Position numbers and translations under genes: made by a program. Below, one piece after another: positions 16,880-26,210 of a stretch of 55,048 nt of DNA (position 1 is the stretch's first letter; each line of letters begins with the position of its first letter). This DNA is from Streptomyces mutabilis (GTDB taxonomy: Bacteria > Actinomycetota > Actinomycetes > Streptomycetales > Streptomycetaceae): positions 1 through 55,048 of the forward strand of contig NZ_BMTT01000029.1 of NCBI RefSeq assembly GCF_014649815.1, in the 5' to 3' direction. Under the pieces are notes generated by a model, which worked only from the letters and a program-made list of their open reading frames with translations, was not told the origin of the DNA and did no database searches.

Positions 16880-18147
16880 GCTGCCGCTCCCAGGTGTGGG
16901 CGGGTGAGGACCATGGCGCTCTGGAAGCCGCCGAACCCACTGCCCACGCTGAGCACGGTGTCGGTACGGTGTTCACGCGCCGTCAGCGGCGTGTAGTCCA
17001 GGTCGCAGGCCGGGTCGGACTGGTGCAGATTCGCGGTGGGCGGCACGGTGTTGTGCTCGATCGCGAGGGCGCTGGCGGCCACTTCCAGGGCGCCGATGGC
17101 TCCGAGGGAGTGCCCGATCATCGATTTGATGGAGCTGACGGGGACCACGTAGGCGTGGGCGCCGAGGCTGCGCTTGAAGGCCGCGGTCTCGTGCCGGTCG
17201 TTCTGCTTGGTGCCCGAGCCGTGAGCGTTGACGTAGTCGACGGCGGACGCGTCGAGCCGTGCCTCGTCGAGGGCGACCCTGATGGCCTCGGCCATCTCGA
17301 CCCCGTCGGGGCGCAGGCCGGTCATGTGGTAGGCGTTGCACCGGCTGGCGAACCCGGCTACCTCCGCGTAGACGTGAGCGCCGCGGTGGCGAGCGCTCTG
17401 CAGCTCCTCCAGGATCAGGACGGCCGATCCCTCGCCGAGCACGAAGCCGTTGCGGGTGGCGTCGAAGGGCCGTGAGGCCGTCTCGGGCTCCTCGTTGCGC
17501 GGTGACGTGGCCTTGATGGCGTCGAAGCAGGCGACGGTGATCGGGGAGATGGGGGCCTCGGTGGCGCCCGCGATCATCACGTCCGCGCTGCCTTCGCGGA
17601 TGAGTTCCACCGCGTGGCCGACGGAGTCCAGGCCGGAGGTGCAGCCGGTGGAGACCATGGCGACCGGCCCCTGGGCGCGCTGGCGCCGGGCCACCTCCAC
17701 CGCCATGGAGCTGGGCACGAAGTAGTCGAAGAGGTGAGGGACGGCGAGGGTGTGGTCGACGTTCCAGCCGCTGCCGCCGCGGCTGACGACGTTGTACTCG
17801 ATGTCGAGCCCCATGGTGCAGCCGACGGCGCTGCCCAGGGTGACACCGGTGCGCGTGGGATCGAGCTCGGCCATGTTCAGCCCGCTGTCGCCCATGGCCT
17901 CGGCGGCAGCGGTGACGGCGAACTGGGCGGCGCGGTCCAGACGGTCGGCCTCTTCGGGACTGAAGCCGTGCCGCAGCGGGTCGAAGTCGGCCTCGGCCGC
18001 GATGCGGGAGCGGAATCCGGAGGCGTCGAAGAGGCTGATGCCACGGGTGGCAGTGGTACCGGAAGTGAGCAGGGACCAGAATTCCTTGGTCCCCACTCCT
18101 CCGGGCGCGACGACGCCGATCCCGGTGATGACGACGCGACGGGTCAT
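16876..18147 (-). CDS. Type II PKS ketosynthase KSalpha, second pair (KSalpha2)
   Basis: A complete second condensing enzyme of 423 residues. Catalytic residues are intact: [45 protein letters not shown]. It is closer by eye to actinorhodin KSalpha than KSalpha1 is ([27 protein letters not shown]). The two KSalpha proteins share the order of motifs but differ through the middle (residues 110-160). ATG at 18147 has GAAGGACACCCC upstream. It follows the aminotransferase gene by 85 nt on the same strand. Both pairs being intact argues against one being a relic. Confidence 0.95.
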   Translation of the reverse strand: MTRRVVITGIGVVAPGGVGTKEFWSLLTSGTTATRGISLFDASGFRSRIAAEADFDPLRHGFSPEEADRLDRAAQFAVTAAAEAMGDSGLNMAELDPTRTGVTLGSAVGCTMGLDIEYNVVSRGGSGWNVDHTLAVPHLFDYFVPSSMAVEVARRQRAQGPVAMVSTGCTSGLDSVGHAVELIREGSADVMIAGATEAPISPITVACFDAIKATSPRNEEPETASRPFDATRNGFVLGEGSAVLILEELQSARHRGAHVYAEVAGFASRCNAYHMTGLRPDGVEMAEAIRVALDEARLDASAVDYVNAHGSGTKQNDRHETAAFKRSLGAHAYVVPVSSIKSMIGHSLGAIGALEVAASALAIEHNTVPPTANLHQSDPACDLDYTPLTAREHRTDTVLSVGSGFGGFQSAMVLTRPHLGAAA

Positions 18148-18232
18148 GGGGTGTCCTTCATGGGGGTCAGTCCTCCTGCGATGCTCTCGGCACGCCGCCG
18201 GCGCGGTGGTGCCGCGGACGCGGGCCGGGTCG

Positions 18233-19399
18233 TCATGCGGCCGGCGCTCCGGCGGTGGCGGCGGCCGTCCGGGCCGCCACGGCCCGTCGCAGCGCTGTGG
18301 CGACCGTGCGCACGTCGGTGTCGCTCAGGCCCGGGTGCAGCGGCAGGCACAGGGTGCGGTCGGCGGCCCAGTCGGATCCCGGCAGCGTGATGTCCGGTGA
18401 GCCGTAGGCGGCGACCTTGTGCAGCGGGGCGTAGCGGAACGTCGTGTAGATGCCGGCGCGGTACAGGTCACCGGCCACGTCGTCCCGGATTTGCGGGTCC
18501 ATCTGGACCCAGTAGAAGTAGTGCGTGGACTCGTGGCCCGCGGGCAGGGCGGGCGGGGTCAGCAGGCCGGGGACGTCGGTGAGTTCCCGGTCGTACTGGG
18601 CGACGATCTGCCGGCGCCGGCCCACCAGCTCGGGGAGCCTGCGCAGCTGCACGGCGCCGATGGCCGCGGTCAGGTCGTTGCCGATGACGCGCCGGCCGGG
18701 TTCCGGCACCTCCAGTTCCCACCAGCGGGCGGAGACCTTGGCGTAGCCGAAGCCGCTGGGCTGGGCGAGCCCGTGATAGGCCAGGCGTCGTACGCGGGCG
18801 GCCTGCTGCGGGTCCTTGACGTAGATCATGCCGCCGTCCCCGGTCACCAGGACCTTCATCGCGTCGAAGCTCCACATGGCGAGGTCCCCGAAGGTGCCGA
18901 CGGCCCGGCCGTGCACCCGGGAGGCGACGGAGCAGGCGGCGTCCTCGATGAGGGTGATGCCGCGTTCGCGGCAGTGGTCGGCGATGCGGACGGTGTCTCC
19001 GGGGTAGCCGCCGTAGTGCAGGACGACGACGGCCTTGGTGCGCTCGGTCAGCACCCGCTCGACGTCCTCGAGGGTGGGGTTCAGGGTGCGCCGGTCGACG
19101 TCGCAGAAGACCGGCCGCGCTCCGGTGGTGACCACCGCGTTCGCTGCGGCGAGGAAGCTCAGCGAGGGCAGCACTACCTCGTCGCCGGCCTTTAGGGCGA
19201 GCGACTCCATGGCGAGGAACAGGCCCGCGGTCCCGGAGTTGATGAAGACGACATGCTCCGGGCCGACGCCGAGGTGCTCGGCGAACGCCGCCTCGAAGGC
19301 CTTCGTACGGGGGCCGTGGCCGAGCCAACGGTCCTGGAAGACTCCGGCAACTGCGTCGAGTTCTTCATCCCCGACCTGGGGCTGGAAGAGATTGATCAT
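18233..19399 (-). CDS. TDP-4-keto sugar 4-aminotransferase, DegT/DnrJ family (SpnR type)
   Basis: Transfers an amino group to C4 of TDP-4-keto-2,3,6-trideoxyhexose (PLP, glutamate donor). The 388-residue protein keeps the PLP Lys in [16 protein letters not shown] near residue 180. Other marks are [41 protein letters not shown] and [11 protein letters not shown] (PLP-ring Asp). The phrasing of the active-site segment and of [17 protein letters not shown] is very like SpnR of spinosyn synthesis (recalled, not aligned). With the SpnQ-like dehydratase this argues for 4-amination. It heads the KSalpha2 operon and faces the ketoreductase gene across a divergent promoter. Confidence 0.9.
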   Translation of the reverse strand: MINLFQPQVGDEELDAVAGVFQDRWLGHGPRTKAFEAAFAEHLGVGPEHVVFINSGTAGLFLAMESLALKAGDEVVLPSLSFLAAANAVVTTGARPVFCDVDRRTLNPTLEDVERVLTERTKAVVVLHYGGYPGDTVRIADHCRERGITLIEDAACSVASRVHGRAVGTFGDLAMWSFDAMKVLVTGDGGMIYVKDPQQAARVRRLAYHGLAQPSGFGYAKVSARWWELEVPEPGRRVIGNDLTAAIGAVQLRRLPELVGRRRQIVAQYDRELTDVPGLLTPPALPAGHESTHYFYWVQMDPQIRDDVAGDLYRAGIYTTFRYAPLHKVAAYGSPDITLPGSDWAADRTLCLPLHPGLSDTDVRTVATALRRAVAARTAAATAGAPAA

Positions 19400-19432
19400 A
19401 GCCGCCTCTCACGTCCTGATGACACCCCCGAG

Positions 19433-19523
19433 CCTGGAAAGCCCCGCTCGACCCGGAATCGAAGACCGGTGGTGTTCCGGCCGGAGCGGGTCGTCCCGAG
19501 GAGGCTTCGAGCGCCTTTCCAGG
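19433..19523. promoter_or_regulatory. Divergent promoter region with SARP-type repeat and nested dyads
   Basis: Between the divergent aminotransferase (minus) and ketoreductase (plus) genes. On the minus strand TCGATTC and TCGAGCG start 11 bp apart (19462 and 19451), the spacing of SARP heptamer repeats. The next 8 nt are followed by CAGGCT as a possible -10, about 32 nt before the aminotransferase ATG. The same region has nested inverted repeats: CCTGGAAAG (19433-19441) with CTTTCCAGG (19515-19523), CCCGCTC (19443-19449) with GAGCGGG (19484-19490), and CCGGAA with TTCCGG. Confidence 0.45.
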
Positions 19524-19581
19524 GGCGGCCCCGAGCCTCCCTGTACGCACGTCACCCGCCGAGGTCGAGGAGATGGATGTC

Positions 19582-20367
19582 ATGACGGATCAGGGCAAGC
19601 GGGTCGCTGTGGTCACCGGCGCCACCAGCGGGATCGGGCTGGCGGTGGCCCGTCGGCTCGCCGCGTCGGACCACCGGGTGTACATCGGTGCACGCAGTGC
19701 CGACCAGGTCGCCGCGACCGTCAAGGATCTCCAGGCCGAGGGCTGGGAGGTGGACGGAGCCGTCCTCGACGTGCGCTCCGCGGAGCAGGTCCGGGCGTGG
19801 ATCCAGGGTGCCGTGGACCGCTTCGGCGGAGTCGACGTGGTCGTCAACAACGCCGGCCGGTCCGGTGGCGGAGTGACCGCCGACATCGACGACGAGCTGT
19901 GGCACGACGTCATCGACACCAATCTCCACAGCGTCTTCCGCGTCACACGCGAGGCGCTGACCACGGGCGGCATGCGCCACAAGTCGTGGGGCCGGATCAT
20001 CAACATCGCGTCCACCGCGGGCAAGCAGGGTGTCGTCCTGGGCGCGCCGTACTCGGCGTCCAAGCACGGCGTCGTGGGGTTCACCAAGGCGCTGGGCAAC
20101 GAGCTCGCACCGACCGGTATCACCGTCAACGCCGTGTGCCCCGGCTATGTGGAGACCCCCATGGCCCAGCGGGTGCGTGCGGGTTACGCGGCCGCCTACG
20201 ACACTTCGGAGGCGGCCATCCTGGAGAAGTTCCAGGCCAAGATCCCCCTCGGCCGCTACTCCACTCCGGAGGAGGTCGCGGGCCTGGTCGGCTATCTGGC
20301 CTCCGACACCGCCGCGTCCATCACCTCGCAGGCCCTGAACGTCTGCGGCGGCCTCGGCAACTTCTGA
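19582..20367 (+). CDS. Polyketide C9 ketoreductase (ActIII type)
   Basis: Reduces the C9 ketone of the nascent polyketide using NADPH, fixing the first-ring fold. At 261 residues it is exactly the usual ActIII length. Marks are VVTGATSGIGLAVARRLA (cofactor), NNAGRSGGG, Ser in NIASTAGKQGV, YxxxK in APYSASKHGVVG, and CPGYVETPMAQRVR of the flexible helix 6-7 region. The second ATG (19582) is chosen because GAGGAG lies 9 nt before it; the ATG at 19573 touches the ribosome site directly. First gene of the ketoreductase-aromatase-SDR operon. Confidence 0.96.
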   Translation: MTDQGKRVAVVTGATSGIGLAVARRLAASDHRVYIGARSADQVAATVKDLQAEGWEVDGAVLDVRSAEQVRAWIQGAVDRFGGVDVVVNNAGRSGGGVTADIDDELWHDVIDTNLHSVFRVTREALTTGGMRHKSWGRIINIASTAGKQGVVLGAPYSASKHGVVGFTKALGNELAPTGITVNAVCPGYVETPMAQRVRAGYAAAYDTSEAAILEKFQAKIPLGRYSTPEEVAGLVGYLASDTAASITSQALNVCGGLGNF

Positions 20368-20397
20368 TCCCATCGACCGCTCGGAGGAGTACCCACC

Positions 20398-21339
20398 ATG
20401 ACGATCCGTGAGGTGGAGCACGAGATCACCGTCCAGGCCCCGGCCACTGCCGTGTACCGGCTGATCGCCGAGGTGGAGAACTGGCCGCGGATCTTCCCGC
20501 CCACCATCTATGTCGACCATTCCCCCCAGGGACCGGGCGAGGAGGTCATCCGGATCTGGGCCACCGCCAACAGTGAGGCCAAGACCTGGACGTCGCGCCG
20601 GACGCTGGACCCGGAGGCGCTGCGGATCACCTTCCGGCAGGAGGTGTCCGCTCCCCCGGTCGCGGCGATGGGTGGCGCCTGGGTCATCGAACCGGTCTCC
20701 GACACCTCCAGCCGGGTACGGCTGCTGCACGACTACCGCGCCGTCGACGACGATCCGAAGGGCCTGGAGTGGATCGACGAGGCCGTCGACCGCAATTCCC
20801 GCTCCGAGCTGGCGGCCCTCCGCAAGAACGTCGAACTCGCCTATGCCTCGGACGACCTGACGTTCTCCTTCGAGGACACCGTGCAGATCGCCGGGTCCGC
20901 GAAGGACGTCTACGACTTCGTCGACCAGGCCGGCCTGTGGTCCGAGCGGCTGCCCCACGTGGCCACCGTCCGTCTGACCGAGGACACCCCGGGGCTGCAG
21001 GAACTGGAGATGGACACCCGTGCCAAGGACGGCTCGGTGCACACGACGAAGTCGTACCGGGTGACGTTCCCGCACCGGAAGATCGCCTACAAGCAGACCA
21101 CGCTGCCGGCGTTGATGACGCTGCACACCGGCTACTGGACGTTCACGGAGAACGAGGCGGGAGTCGCCGCCTCCTCGCAGCACACCGTCACGATCAACAC
21201 CGACAACATCGCGGCGGTCCTCGGGCCGGACGCCACCGTCGGGGACGCCAAGGAGTACGTGCGGACCGCGTTGAGCACCAACAGCCGGGCCACGCTCGGC
21301 CACGCCAAGGACCACGCCGAGCAGCGAGCCGGCCGGTGA
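20398..21339 (+). CDS. Didomain aromatase/cyclase (ActVII type), copy 1
   Basis: Aromatises and closes the first ring of the reduced polyketide. The 313-residue protein has two START/Bet v1-like halves: residues 1-150 begin EVEHEITVQAPATAVYRLIA, and residues 155-310 begin LTFSFEDTVQIAGSAKDVYDFVDQA. The two-half layout is that of enzymes acting on C9-reduced chains (ActVII, Gra). ATG follows CGGAGGAGTACCCACC, 30 nt after the ketoreductase stop. Its closest relative in the window is the copy at 40.8-41.7 kb; the copy at 28.5 kb is much more diverged. Confidence 0.94.
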   Translation: MTIREVEHEITVQAPATAVYRLIAEVENWPRIFPPTIYVDHSPQGPGEEVIRIWATANSEAKTWTSRRTLDPEALRITFRQEVSAPPVAAMGGAWVIEPVSDTSSRVRLLHDYRAVDDDPKGLEWIDEAVDRNSRSELAALRKNVELAYASDDLTFSFEDTVQIAGSAKDVYDFVDQAGLWSERLPHVATVRLTEDTPGLQELEMDTRAKDGSVHTTKSYRVTFPHRKIAYKQTTLPALMTLHTGYWTFTENEAGVAASSQHTVTINTDNIAAVLGPDATVGDAKEYVRTALSTNSRATLGHAKDHAEQRAGR

Positions 21340-22193
21340 GCCCCCGGGAGCCGCGGACCTGGTTCGTCACCGGAGCCTCCCGGGGACTGGGCCGCGCCGT
21401 CACCGAGGCCGTCCTGGACGCCGGCGACACCGTCGTGGCCACGGCACGCCGTGCGGAGACACTGGACGGCCTGGTCGAGACCCACGGTGAGCGGGTCGTG
21501 CCGCTGCCCCTCGATGTCACGGACCGCGCTGCGGTCTTCGCCACGGTGGCCGAGGCCGTCGAGCGGACGGGCCGCATCGACGTGGTCCTCAACAACGCCG
21601 GCTACGGGCTGTCCGGCGCGGTGGAGGAGGTGACCGAGCAGCAGGTCCGCGACCAGTTCGAGGTGAACGTCTTCGGCATGCTGTGGGTCACCCAGGCCGT
21701 GCTGCCGGTGCTGCGCCGGCAGGGCAGCGGCCATCTGCTGCAGATGTCCAGCATCGCGGGTGTCACCACCTACCCGAACCTCGGCCTGTACTGCGCGAGC
21801 AAATGGGCCCTCGAAGCCGTCGGCGAGACTGTGGCGCAGGAGGTCGAGGCGTTCGGTGTCCGCGTCACACTGGTCGAGGCCGGCGAGTTCCGCACCGACT
21901 GGAGCGCGGACAGCATGGTGCGGGCCACCCCCATGAGCGACTACGACGAGGTGCTGGCCAAGCGCCGCCACGGGATGTCCGGCGCCTACGCGCATCTCCA
22001 GCCCGGTGACCCGCGCCGGGCGGGCGAGGCACTGCTGGAGCTGGTCGACGCCGACGAGCCGCCGCTGCGCCTCCTGCTGGGCAACGGCGCGGCCGACCTG
22101 GCGCCGCGGGTGCTGCGGCGTCGCCTTGCCGAATGGCGTGCCTGGGACCGCCTGTCGCGGACCACCGATTCTCCCCCGCGGGACGCCTCGTGA
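21336..22193 (+). CDS. Short-chain dehydrogenase/reductase, classical type
   Basis: A 285-residue NAD(P)-dependent oxidoreductase: WFVTGASRGLGRAVTEAVLD (Rossmann motif), VLNNAGYGLSGAVEE, Ser in QMSSIAGVTTYP, YCASKWALEAVGE (YxxxK). The GTG at 21336 overlaps the stop of the aromatase gene (GTGA). It therefore belongs to the ketoreductase-aromatase transcript and very likely acts on the polyketide or an early tailoring intermediate. The sequence type (GAVEEVTEQQVRDQFEVNVFG) is that of broad oxidoreductases, so substrate and position of attack are unknown. Confidence 0.85.
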   Translation: MSPREPRTWFVTGASRGLGRAVTEAVLDAGDTVVATARRAETLDGLVETHGERVVPLPLDVTDRAAVFATVAEAVERTGRIDVVLNNAGYGLSGAVEEVTEQQVRDQFEVNVFGMLWVTQAVLPVLRRQGSGHLLQMSSIAGVTTYPNLGLYCASKWALEAVGETVAQEVEAFGVRVTLVEAGEFRTDWSADSMVRATPMSDYDEVLAKRRHGMSGAYAHLQPGDPRRAGEALLELVDADEPPLRLLLGNGAADLAPRVLRRRLAEWRAWDRLSRTTDSPPRDAS

Positions 22194-22215
22194 CCACGGA
22201 CGCCTCGGCCGCCCC

Positions 22216-22248
22216 CGCGTCCCCTGCCGCCGTGCGGCAGGGGACGCG
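22216..22248. terminator. Perfect 15-bp hairpin, bidirectional terminator
   Basis: CGCGTCCCCTGCCGC (22216-22230), loop CGT, GCGGCAGGGGACGCG (22234-22248). It lies between the convergent SDR (plus) and thymidylyltransferase (minus) genes, 22 nt past the SDR stop and 42 nt past the other. It can serve both directions. Confidence 0.88.
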
Positions 22249-22290
22249 GACACCACGTCCGCGCCCCTGAAGGACCGGCCTCGCCGGCGG

Positions 22291-23250
22291 TCAGGCCTTG
22301 AGACCCACGGCGGCGCCGATTCCGCGGCGCGGGCCGTGTTCCGCTCCGATCGACCCTCCGCGTTCCTCGGGTCCCGCTCCGCGCAGCGACTCGGCGACGT
22401 CCATGACGTAGCGGCCGTACCCGGAGTGGCCGAGCCGTTCGCCGAGCCGGTAGCACTCCTGGGGGCTGATGAACCCCTTGCGCAGGGCCACTTCCTCGAC
22501 GCAGGCGATCCTCAGCCCTTGGCGGCGCTCCAGGGCCTGGATGTAGGTCCCCGCCTCGAGCAGCGAGTCATGCGTGCCGGTGTCCAGCCAGGTGAAACCC
22601 CGGCCCAGATCCACCAGGTGGGCTTTGCCGCGGGCCAGGTAGTGCCGGTTGACGTCGGTGATCTCCAGTTCGCCGCGCGGCGAGGGGCGCAGTTCCCGGG
22701 CGATGGAGACGATGTCGTTGTCGTAGAAGTACAGGCCGGTGATCGCACGGTTGGAGCGCGGCCTGGCGGGCTTCTCCTCCAGCGAGACGAGCCGGCCCCG
22801 GTCGTCGGCCTCGCCGACCCCGTACCGCTCCGGGTCCCGCACGGGATAGCCGAACAGCAGGGCGCCGTCGGTGTGCGGCACGTGCTCCTGGAGCAGCAGC
22901 GAGAAGCCCGGCCCGTGGAAGATGTTGTCGCCCAGGATCAGCGCGACCGACTCGTCGCCGATGTGGCCGGCGCCGATGGTGAACGCCTCCGCCAGACCGC
23001 GTGGGGCGAGCTGCTCGGCATAGGAGAGGCTGATGCCGAGCGAGCTGCCGTCACCGAGCACGGCCCGGTACTGCGGCAGGTCCCGTGGTGACGAGATGAC
23101 GAGGATGTCGCGGATGCCGGCCAGCATCAGCACCGACAGCGGGTAATAGATCATGGGCTTGTCGTAGACGGGGAGCAGCTGCTTGGACACCCCCAGGGTG
23201 ATGGGGTGCAGCCGGGTGCCGTTGCCCCCGGCCAGGATGATGCCTTTCAA
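22291..23250 (-). CDS. Glucose-1-phosphate thymidylyltransferase (RmlA type)
   Basis: Makes TDP-glucose, the start of the sugar pathway. The protein has 319 residues: GIILAGGNGTRLHPITLGVSKQLLPVYDKPMIYYPLS (nucleotide site and catalytic Lys), ALILGDNIFHG (metal-binding Asp), RYGVGEADDRGRLVSLEEKP, and FTWLDTGTHDSLLEA. The last 30 residues or so (GPEERGGSIGAEHGPRRG) are low-complexity and beyond the family core. It stands alone on the minus strand, divergent from the hydroxylase gene. With the 4,6-dehydratase 12 kb away it completes TDP-4-keto-6-deoxyglucose supply within the cluster. Confidence 0.95.
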   Translation of the reverse strand: MKGIILAGGNGTRLHPITLGVSKQLLPVYDKPMIYYPLSVLMLAGIRDILVISSPRDLPQYRAVLGDGSSLGISLSYAEQLAPRGLAEAFTIGAGHIGDESVALILGDNIFHGPGFSLLLQEHVPHTDGALLFGYPVRDPERYGVGEADDRGRLVSLEEKPARPRSNRAITGLYFYDNDIVSIARELRPSPRGELEITDVNRHYLARGKAHLVDLGRGFTWLDTGTHDSLLEAGTYIQALERRQGLRIACVEEVALRKGFISPQECYRLGERLGHSGYGRYVMDVAESLRGAGPEERGGSIGAEHGPRRGIGAAVGLKA

Positions 23251-23470
23251 CGGATCCTCACCTCACGTCGTCGTCGGCCGCAGGCCGTCACGAGCACCTG
23301 GCGCACCGAGCATGGGCGGCTCCGGTCGAAGGCGGGTCGTGACCGCGCGGAACACCCCTCCACGACGTCGAGCCGGCTTCCAGCGGGTCTGGATCCGCCG
23401 CATCCACAGTCGGGGCAACTGCCCACCCCTTCTGCGGCACCGCTGCGACGAGCGAGGAAAGTGGTTGCTG
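23251..23470. promoter_or_regulatory. Divergent promoter region with two SARP-type direct repeats
   Basis: Between the thymidylyltransferase (minus) and hydroxylase (plus) genes. On the plus strand TCGAAGG (23326) is followed 11 bp later by TCGTGAC (23337). TCGAGCC (23368) is followed 11 bp later by TCCAGCG (23379). Both pairs have the one-turn pitch of SARP sites, and the second is about 90 nt before the hydroxylase start. Read by eye; no -10 element is convincing. Confidence 0.4.
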
Positions 23471-24589
23471 ATGACAAGCTGGCCGACTACCGGTACGGAT
23501 CTGCGGGTTCGGGCGCGGGAGCTTGCAACGGTGGCCGCGCACCATGCCGACAGGGCTGACGCCGAACGCCTGCTGCCGGCCGCCGTGGCCGAGGGGATCC
23601 GCGACGCGGGGTTCGCACGGCACTTCGTCCCCGCCCGCTGGGGTGGCCGGGCCGGCTCGGCCGGCGAACTCCTGGAGTCCGTCTCCGTTCTCGCGGAGGG
23701 CTGCACCTCGGCGGGCTGGTGCGCCTCGGTGATCGCCGGCGCCGGCCGCATGGGTGCCTTCCTGCCCGAACAGGCTCAGCAGGAGCTGTGGGCGAAGGGC
23801 GCGGACACCACCGTCGTGGGTGCGCTGATACCGCGCGGCAGCGCCACCGCGGTGAAGGGCGGCTGGCGGGTGACCGGCGAGTGGAGCTTCACCAGTGCCG
23901 TGGACTTCTCCGACTGGGCGTTGGTGTGCGCGCTGGTGCCGCAGGACGGTGAGCGGGTGCCCTGGTTCTTCGCCCTGCCGCGCGAGGACTACCGGGTGGC
24001 CGACACCTGGACGTCGACCGGCATGCGCGGGACGGGCAGCAACACGCTGCTCGCCGACAACGTGTTCGTCCCGGCGCACCGCGGCTTCCCGCGGCACGAC
24101 ATGATCACGGGCCGCAGCGTCGGCTCGAACGCCCGCTGTCACACGGCGCCGCTGCGGCTGCTGAGCGGCCTGCTCTTCGGCGCGCCCGCCCTGGGGGCGG
24201 CCCGGGCCGCCCTGCGCGCGTGGGCGGACTCCGCGCCCGGCACGGCCGACGACGGTGCGGGGGCGCTCGCGACGCTGGCCCGCGCGACGGCCGCGGTGGA
24301 CAGCGCCGCACTGCTGCTGGAGCGGGCCGCCCGGGTGGCGGACGAGCCCGAGGCCGGGCCCCTGGAACTGGTGCGCTCTCCGGCGGACTGCGCGTACGCC
24401 GTGCAGCTGCTGGTGGACGTGGTCGAGACGCTGCTGCGGGCCTCGGGCAGCACGGGCCAGCTCGCCGGTCACCCGCTGCAGCGCGTCTGGCGGGACGTGC
24501 ACAGCCTCGCCAGTCATGTGGCGCTCCGCTTCGAGCCCGTCGGCCGTGCCTACGGGCGCCACCTCCTGGACAGTCCCGGTGCCTTGTGA
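23471..24589 (+). CDS. Acyl-CoA-dehydrogenase-like flavin-dependent hydroxylase (ActVA-ORF5 type)
   Basis: Oxygenase component of a two-component FMNH2-dependent monooxygenase that hydroxylates the naphthopyran core; the reductase partner is probably the ActVB-like protein at 15 kb. The 372-residue protein has the acyl-CoA dehydrogenase fold of the ActVA-ORF5/HpaB-like group: FARHFVPARWGG, GCTSAGWCASVIAGAG, GGWRVTGEWSFTSAVDFSDWAL, WTSTGMRGTGSNTLLADNVFVP and a helical C-terminal half. ATG at 23471 is used; TTG at 23465 is better spaced from GAGGAAAG and cannot be excluded. First gene of a five-gene plus-strand run ending with the enoyl reductase. Confidence 0.9.
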   Translation: MTSWPTTGTDLRVRARELATVAAHHADRADAERLLPAAVAEGIRDAGFARHFVPARWGGRAGSAGELLESVSVLAEGCTSAGWCASVIAGAGRMGAFLPEQAQQELWAKGADTTVVGALIPRGSATAVKGGWRVTGEWSFTSAVDFSDWALVCALVPQDGERVPWFFALPREDYRVADTWTSTGMRGTGSNTLLADNVFVPAHRGFPRHDMITGRSVGSNARCHTAPLRLLSGLLFGAPALGAARAALRAWADSAPGTADDGAGALATLARATAAVDSAALLLERAARVADEPEAGPLELVRSPADCAYAVQLLVDVVETLLRASGSTGQLAGHPLQRVWRDVHSLASHVALRFEPVGRAYGRHLLDSPGAL

Positions 24590-24653
24590 GCCCCGCGGAC
24601 CACGACGACGTACCGACGCCGGTCAGCCGGCGACTCGAGGAAAGGCGGTTCGC

Positions 24654-25124
24654 GTGAGCGACTCGACCCCCGACACCCACGGCACGGTGCAGGACGCGAC
24701 TGTCCCCGCCGAACTGTACGTGCAGGTACAGCAGTTCTACGCCCGCCAGATGGGCCTGCTCGACGACGGGCGGCCCGATGACTGGGCCGGCACCTTCACC
24801 GAGGACGCCGTGTTCCAGGAGGCCAGCCGGCTCGACGAGCCGCTGCGCGGCAGGGAGGCGATCCGTGCCTCGTCGCGGGCGCGCCAGAAGCGGCTCGACG
24901 AGCAGAAGATCGACTTCCGGCACTGGCTCGGCATGCTGGACGTCTCCCGGAACGACGACGGCTCGCTGCGCACCCGTGCGTACGCGCTGGCCATGCGCAC
25001 GCCGCGCGGCGGCGCGCTCGACATCTTCGCCAGCGTGGTCTGTCACGACCACCTGGTTCCTGTGAACGGCAGCTGGCAGGTCCGCCACCGCGATCTGCAC
25101 CACGACGGCTCCGGCCGTGACTGA
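24654..25124 (+). CDS. SnoaL-like (NTF2-fold) protein, copy 1
   Basis: A 156-residue single-domain protein of the SnoaL-like superfamily. After about 20 disordered residues comes the shared opening LYVQVQQFYARQMGLLDDG, then WAGTFTEDAVFQE (the Asp-rich strand typical of the fold), a basic stretch SSRARQKRLDEQK and RHWLGMLDVSRNDDGSLRTRAYALAM. GTG at 24654 follows CGAGGAAAGGCGGTTCGC. Proteins of this fold in aromatic polyketide clusters act as cyclases, as cofactor-free hydroxylation partners or as ring-modifying enzymes, so the reaction is unknown. Two relatives lie at 37.8 and 43.7 kb. Confidence 0.8.
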   Translation: MSDSTPDTHGTVQDATVPAELYVQVQQFYARQMGLLDDGRPDDWAGTFTEDAVFQEASRLDEPLRGREAIRASSRARQKRLDEQKIDFRHWLGMLDVSRNDDGSLRTRAYALAMRTPRGGALDIFASVVCHDHLVPVNGSWQVRHRDLHHDGSGRD

Positions 25125-25142
25125 CCCTGCTGAGGAGCTTTC

Positions 25143-26210
25143 GTGAAATTCGGGATCGTCTTCTTCCCCACCGTCGGCCCCGCCGACAAGCCCGCCCAGC
25201 AGTACTTCGACGAGGCGCTGCGCCTGGTCGACCTCGCCGAGGAGCTCGGCTTCGAGCACGTGAAGATCGTGGAGCACTACTTCTTCGCGTACGGCGGCTA
25301 CAGCCCCGACCCGGTGACCTTCCTGGCCGCCGCGGCGGGCCGGACCCGGCGGGTGCGCCTCGGCACCAGTGCCACCATCCCGGCGTTCCAGCACCCGGTG
25401 AAGCTCGCCGGCAAGCTGGCCATGCTGGACAACATCTCGTCCGGCCGGGTGGACGCGGCCTTCGGGCGCGCTTTCCTGCCCGACGAGTTCGAGGCCTTCG
25501 GCATTCCCCTGGACGAGTCCAAGGACCGTTTCGTCGAGGGGGTCGACGCGATCAAGCGGCTGTGGGCCGAGGACGATGTCGTCGTCGACGGCCGATTCCA
25601 CCGGTTCGGTCCGGTGACGCTGCTGCCCCGGCCGGTGCAGGAGCCGCACCCGCCCGTGTTCGTGACCACGGCGCGCAGCGCGGAGTCCTGCGCGGAGGCG
25701 GGCCGTGCGGGCCACAACCTGCAGACGGTGCCCAACGTGATGTCGACCGAGGAGCTGCAGTCCCGGCTCAGGACGTACCGCGCGGAGTGGGCGGCCTCCG
25801 GCCGCGCCCCGGGCACGGAGCAGATCCACTTCAGCTACCCGTGCGTCGTCGACGCCGACGGCGAGCAGGCCCGTACCAAGGGGCGCTACGACGACGACCG
25901 CAACTCGGCGGCGATCCGGGAGGCCGTCGCCGCCTGGGGAACCACGCGCTCGGACGCCTACCCGGGGTACGAGAAGCTCGTCGAGGCCACCAAGCACTCG
26001 CACTTCGACTCCAAGCTGGCGCAGCGGAAGCTGCTCATCGGCGCCCCCGAGCAGGTGCGAGGTCAGCTGGAGCAGATCGCCGAGTGGTTCGGGGACGACA
26101 TCACGATCAGTCTGGGTGTGCACTCGGGGCATCTGTCCTTCGAGGACGCGGCGACCACGATGCGGCTGATGGCCGAGCAGGTCATCCCGAAGCTGGGAGA
26201 GGGCCGATGA
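25143..26210 (+). CDS. LLM-class flavin-dependent oxidoreductase, copy 1
   Basis: A 355-residue luciferase-like TIM-barrel monooxygenase using reduced FMN (or F420). Marks are FGIVFFPTVGPAD, EELGFEHVKIVEHYFFAYGGYSPDP, RVRLGTSATIPAFQHPVKLAGKLAMLDNISSGRVDAAFGR and RFHRFGPVTLLPRPVQEPHPPVFV. GTG at 25143 has GAGGAGC 7 nt upstream. Its stop overlaps the start of the next gene (ATGA). Related enzymes in aromatic polyketide clusters carry out ring or Baeyer-Villiger-type oxidations. The PPOX-fold protein at 36.5 kb or the flavin reductase could supply reduced cofactor. Confidence 0.85.
   Translation: MKFGIVFFPTVGPADKPAQQYFDEALRLVDLAEELGFEHVKIVEHYFFAYGGYSPDPVTFLAAAAGRTRRVRLGTSATIPAFQHPVKLAGKLAMLDNISSGRVDAAFGRAFLPDEFEAFGIPLDESKDRFVEGVDAIKRLWAEDDVVVDGRFHRFGPVTLLPRPVQEPHPPVFVTTARSAESCAEAGRAGHNLQTVPNVMSTEELQSRLRTYRAEWAASGRAPGTEQIHFSYPCVVDADGEQARTKGRYDDDRNSAAIREAVAAWGTTRSDAYPGYEKLVEATKHSHFDSKLAQRKLLIGAPEQVRGQLEQIAEWFGDDITISLGVHSGHLSFEDAATTMRLMAEQVIPKLGEGR

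Noticed and set aside
24105-26132. 675-codon minus-strand open frame opposite the hydroxylase, SnoaL-like and LLM genes
   Set aside because: It is antisense to three genes with clear family motifs, and its composition (strings of Arg, Pro, Gly, Val) is that of a GC-rich shadow frame.
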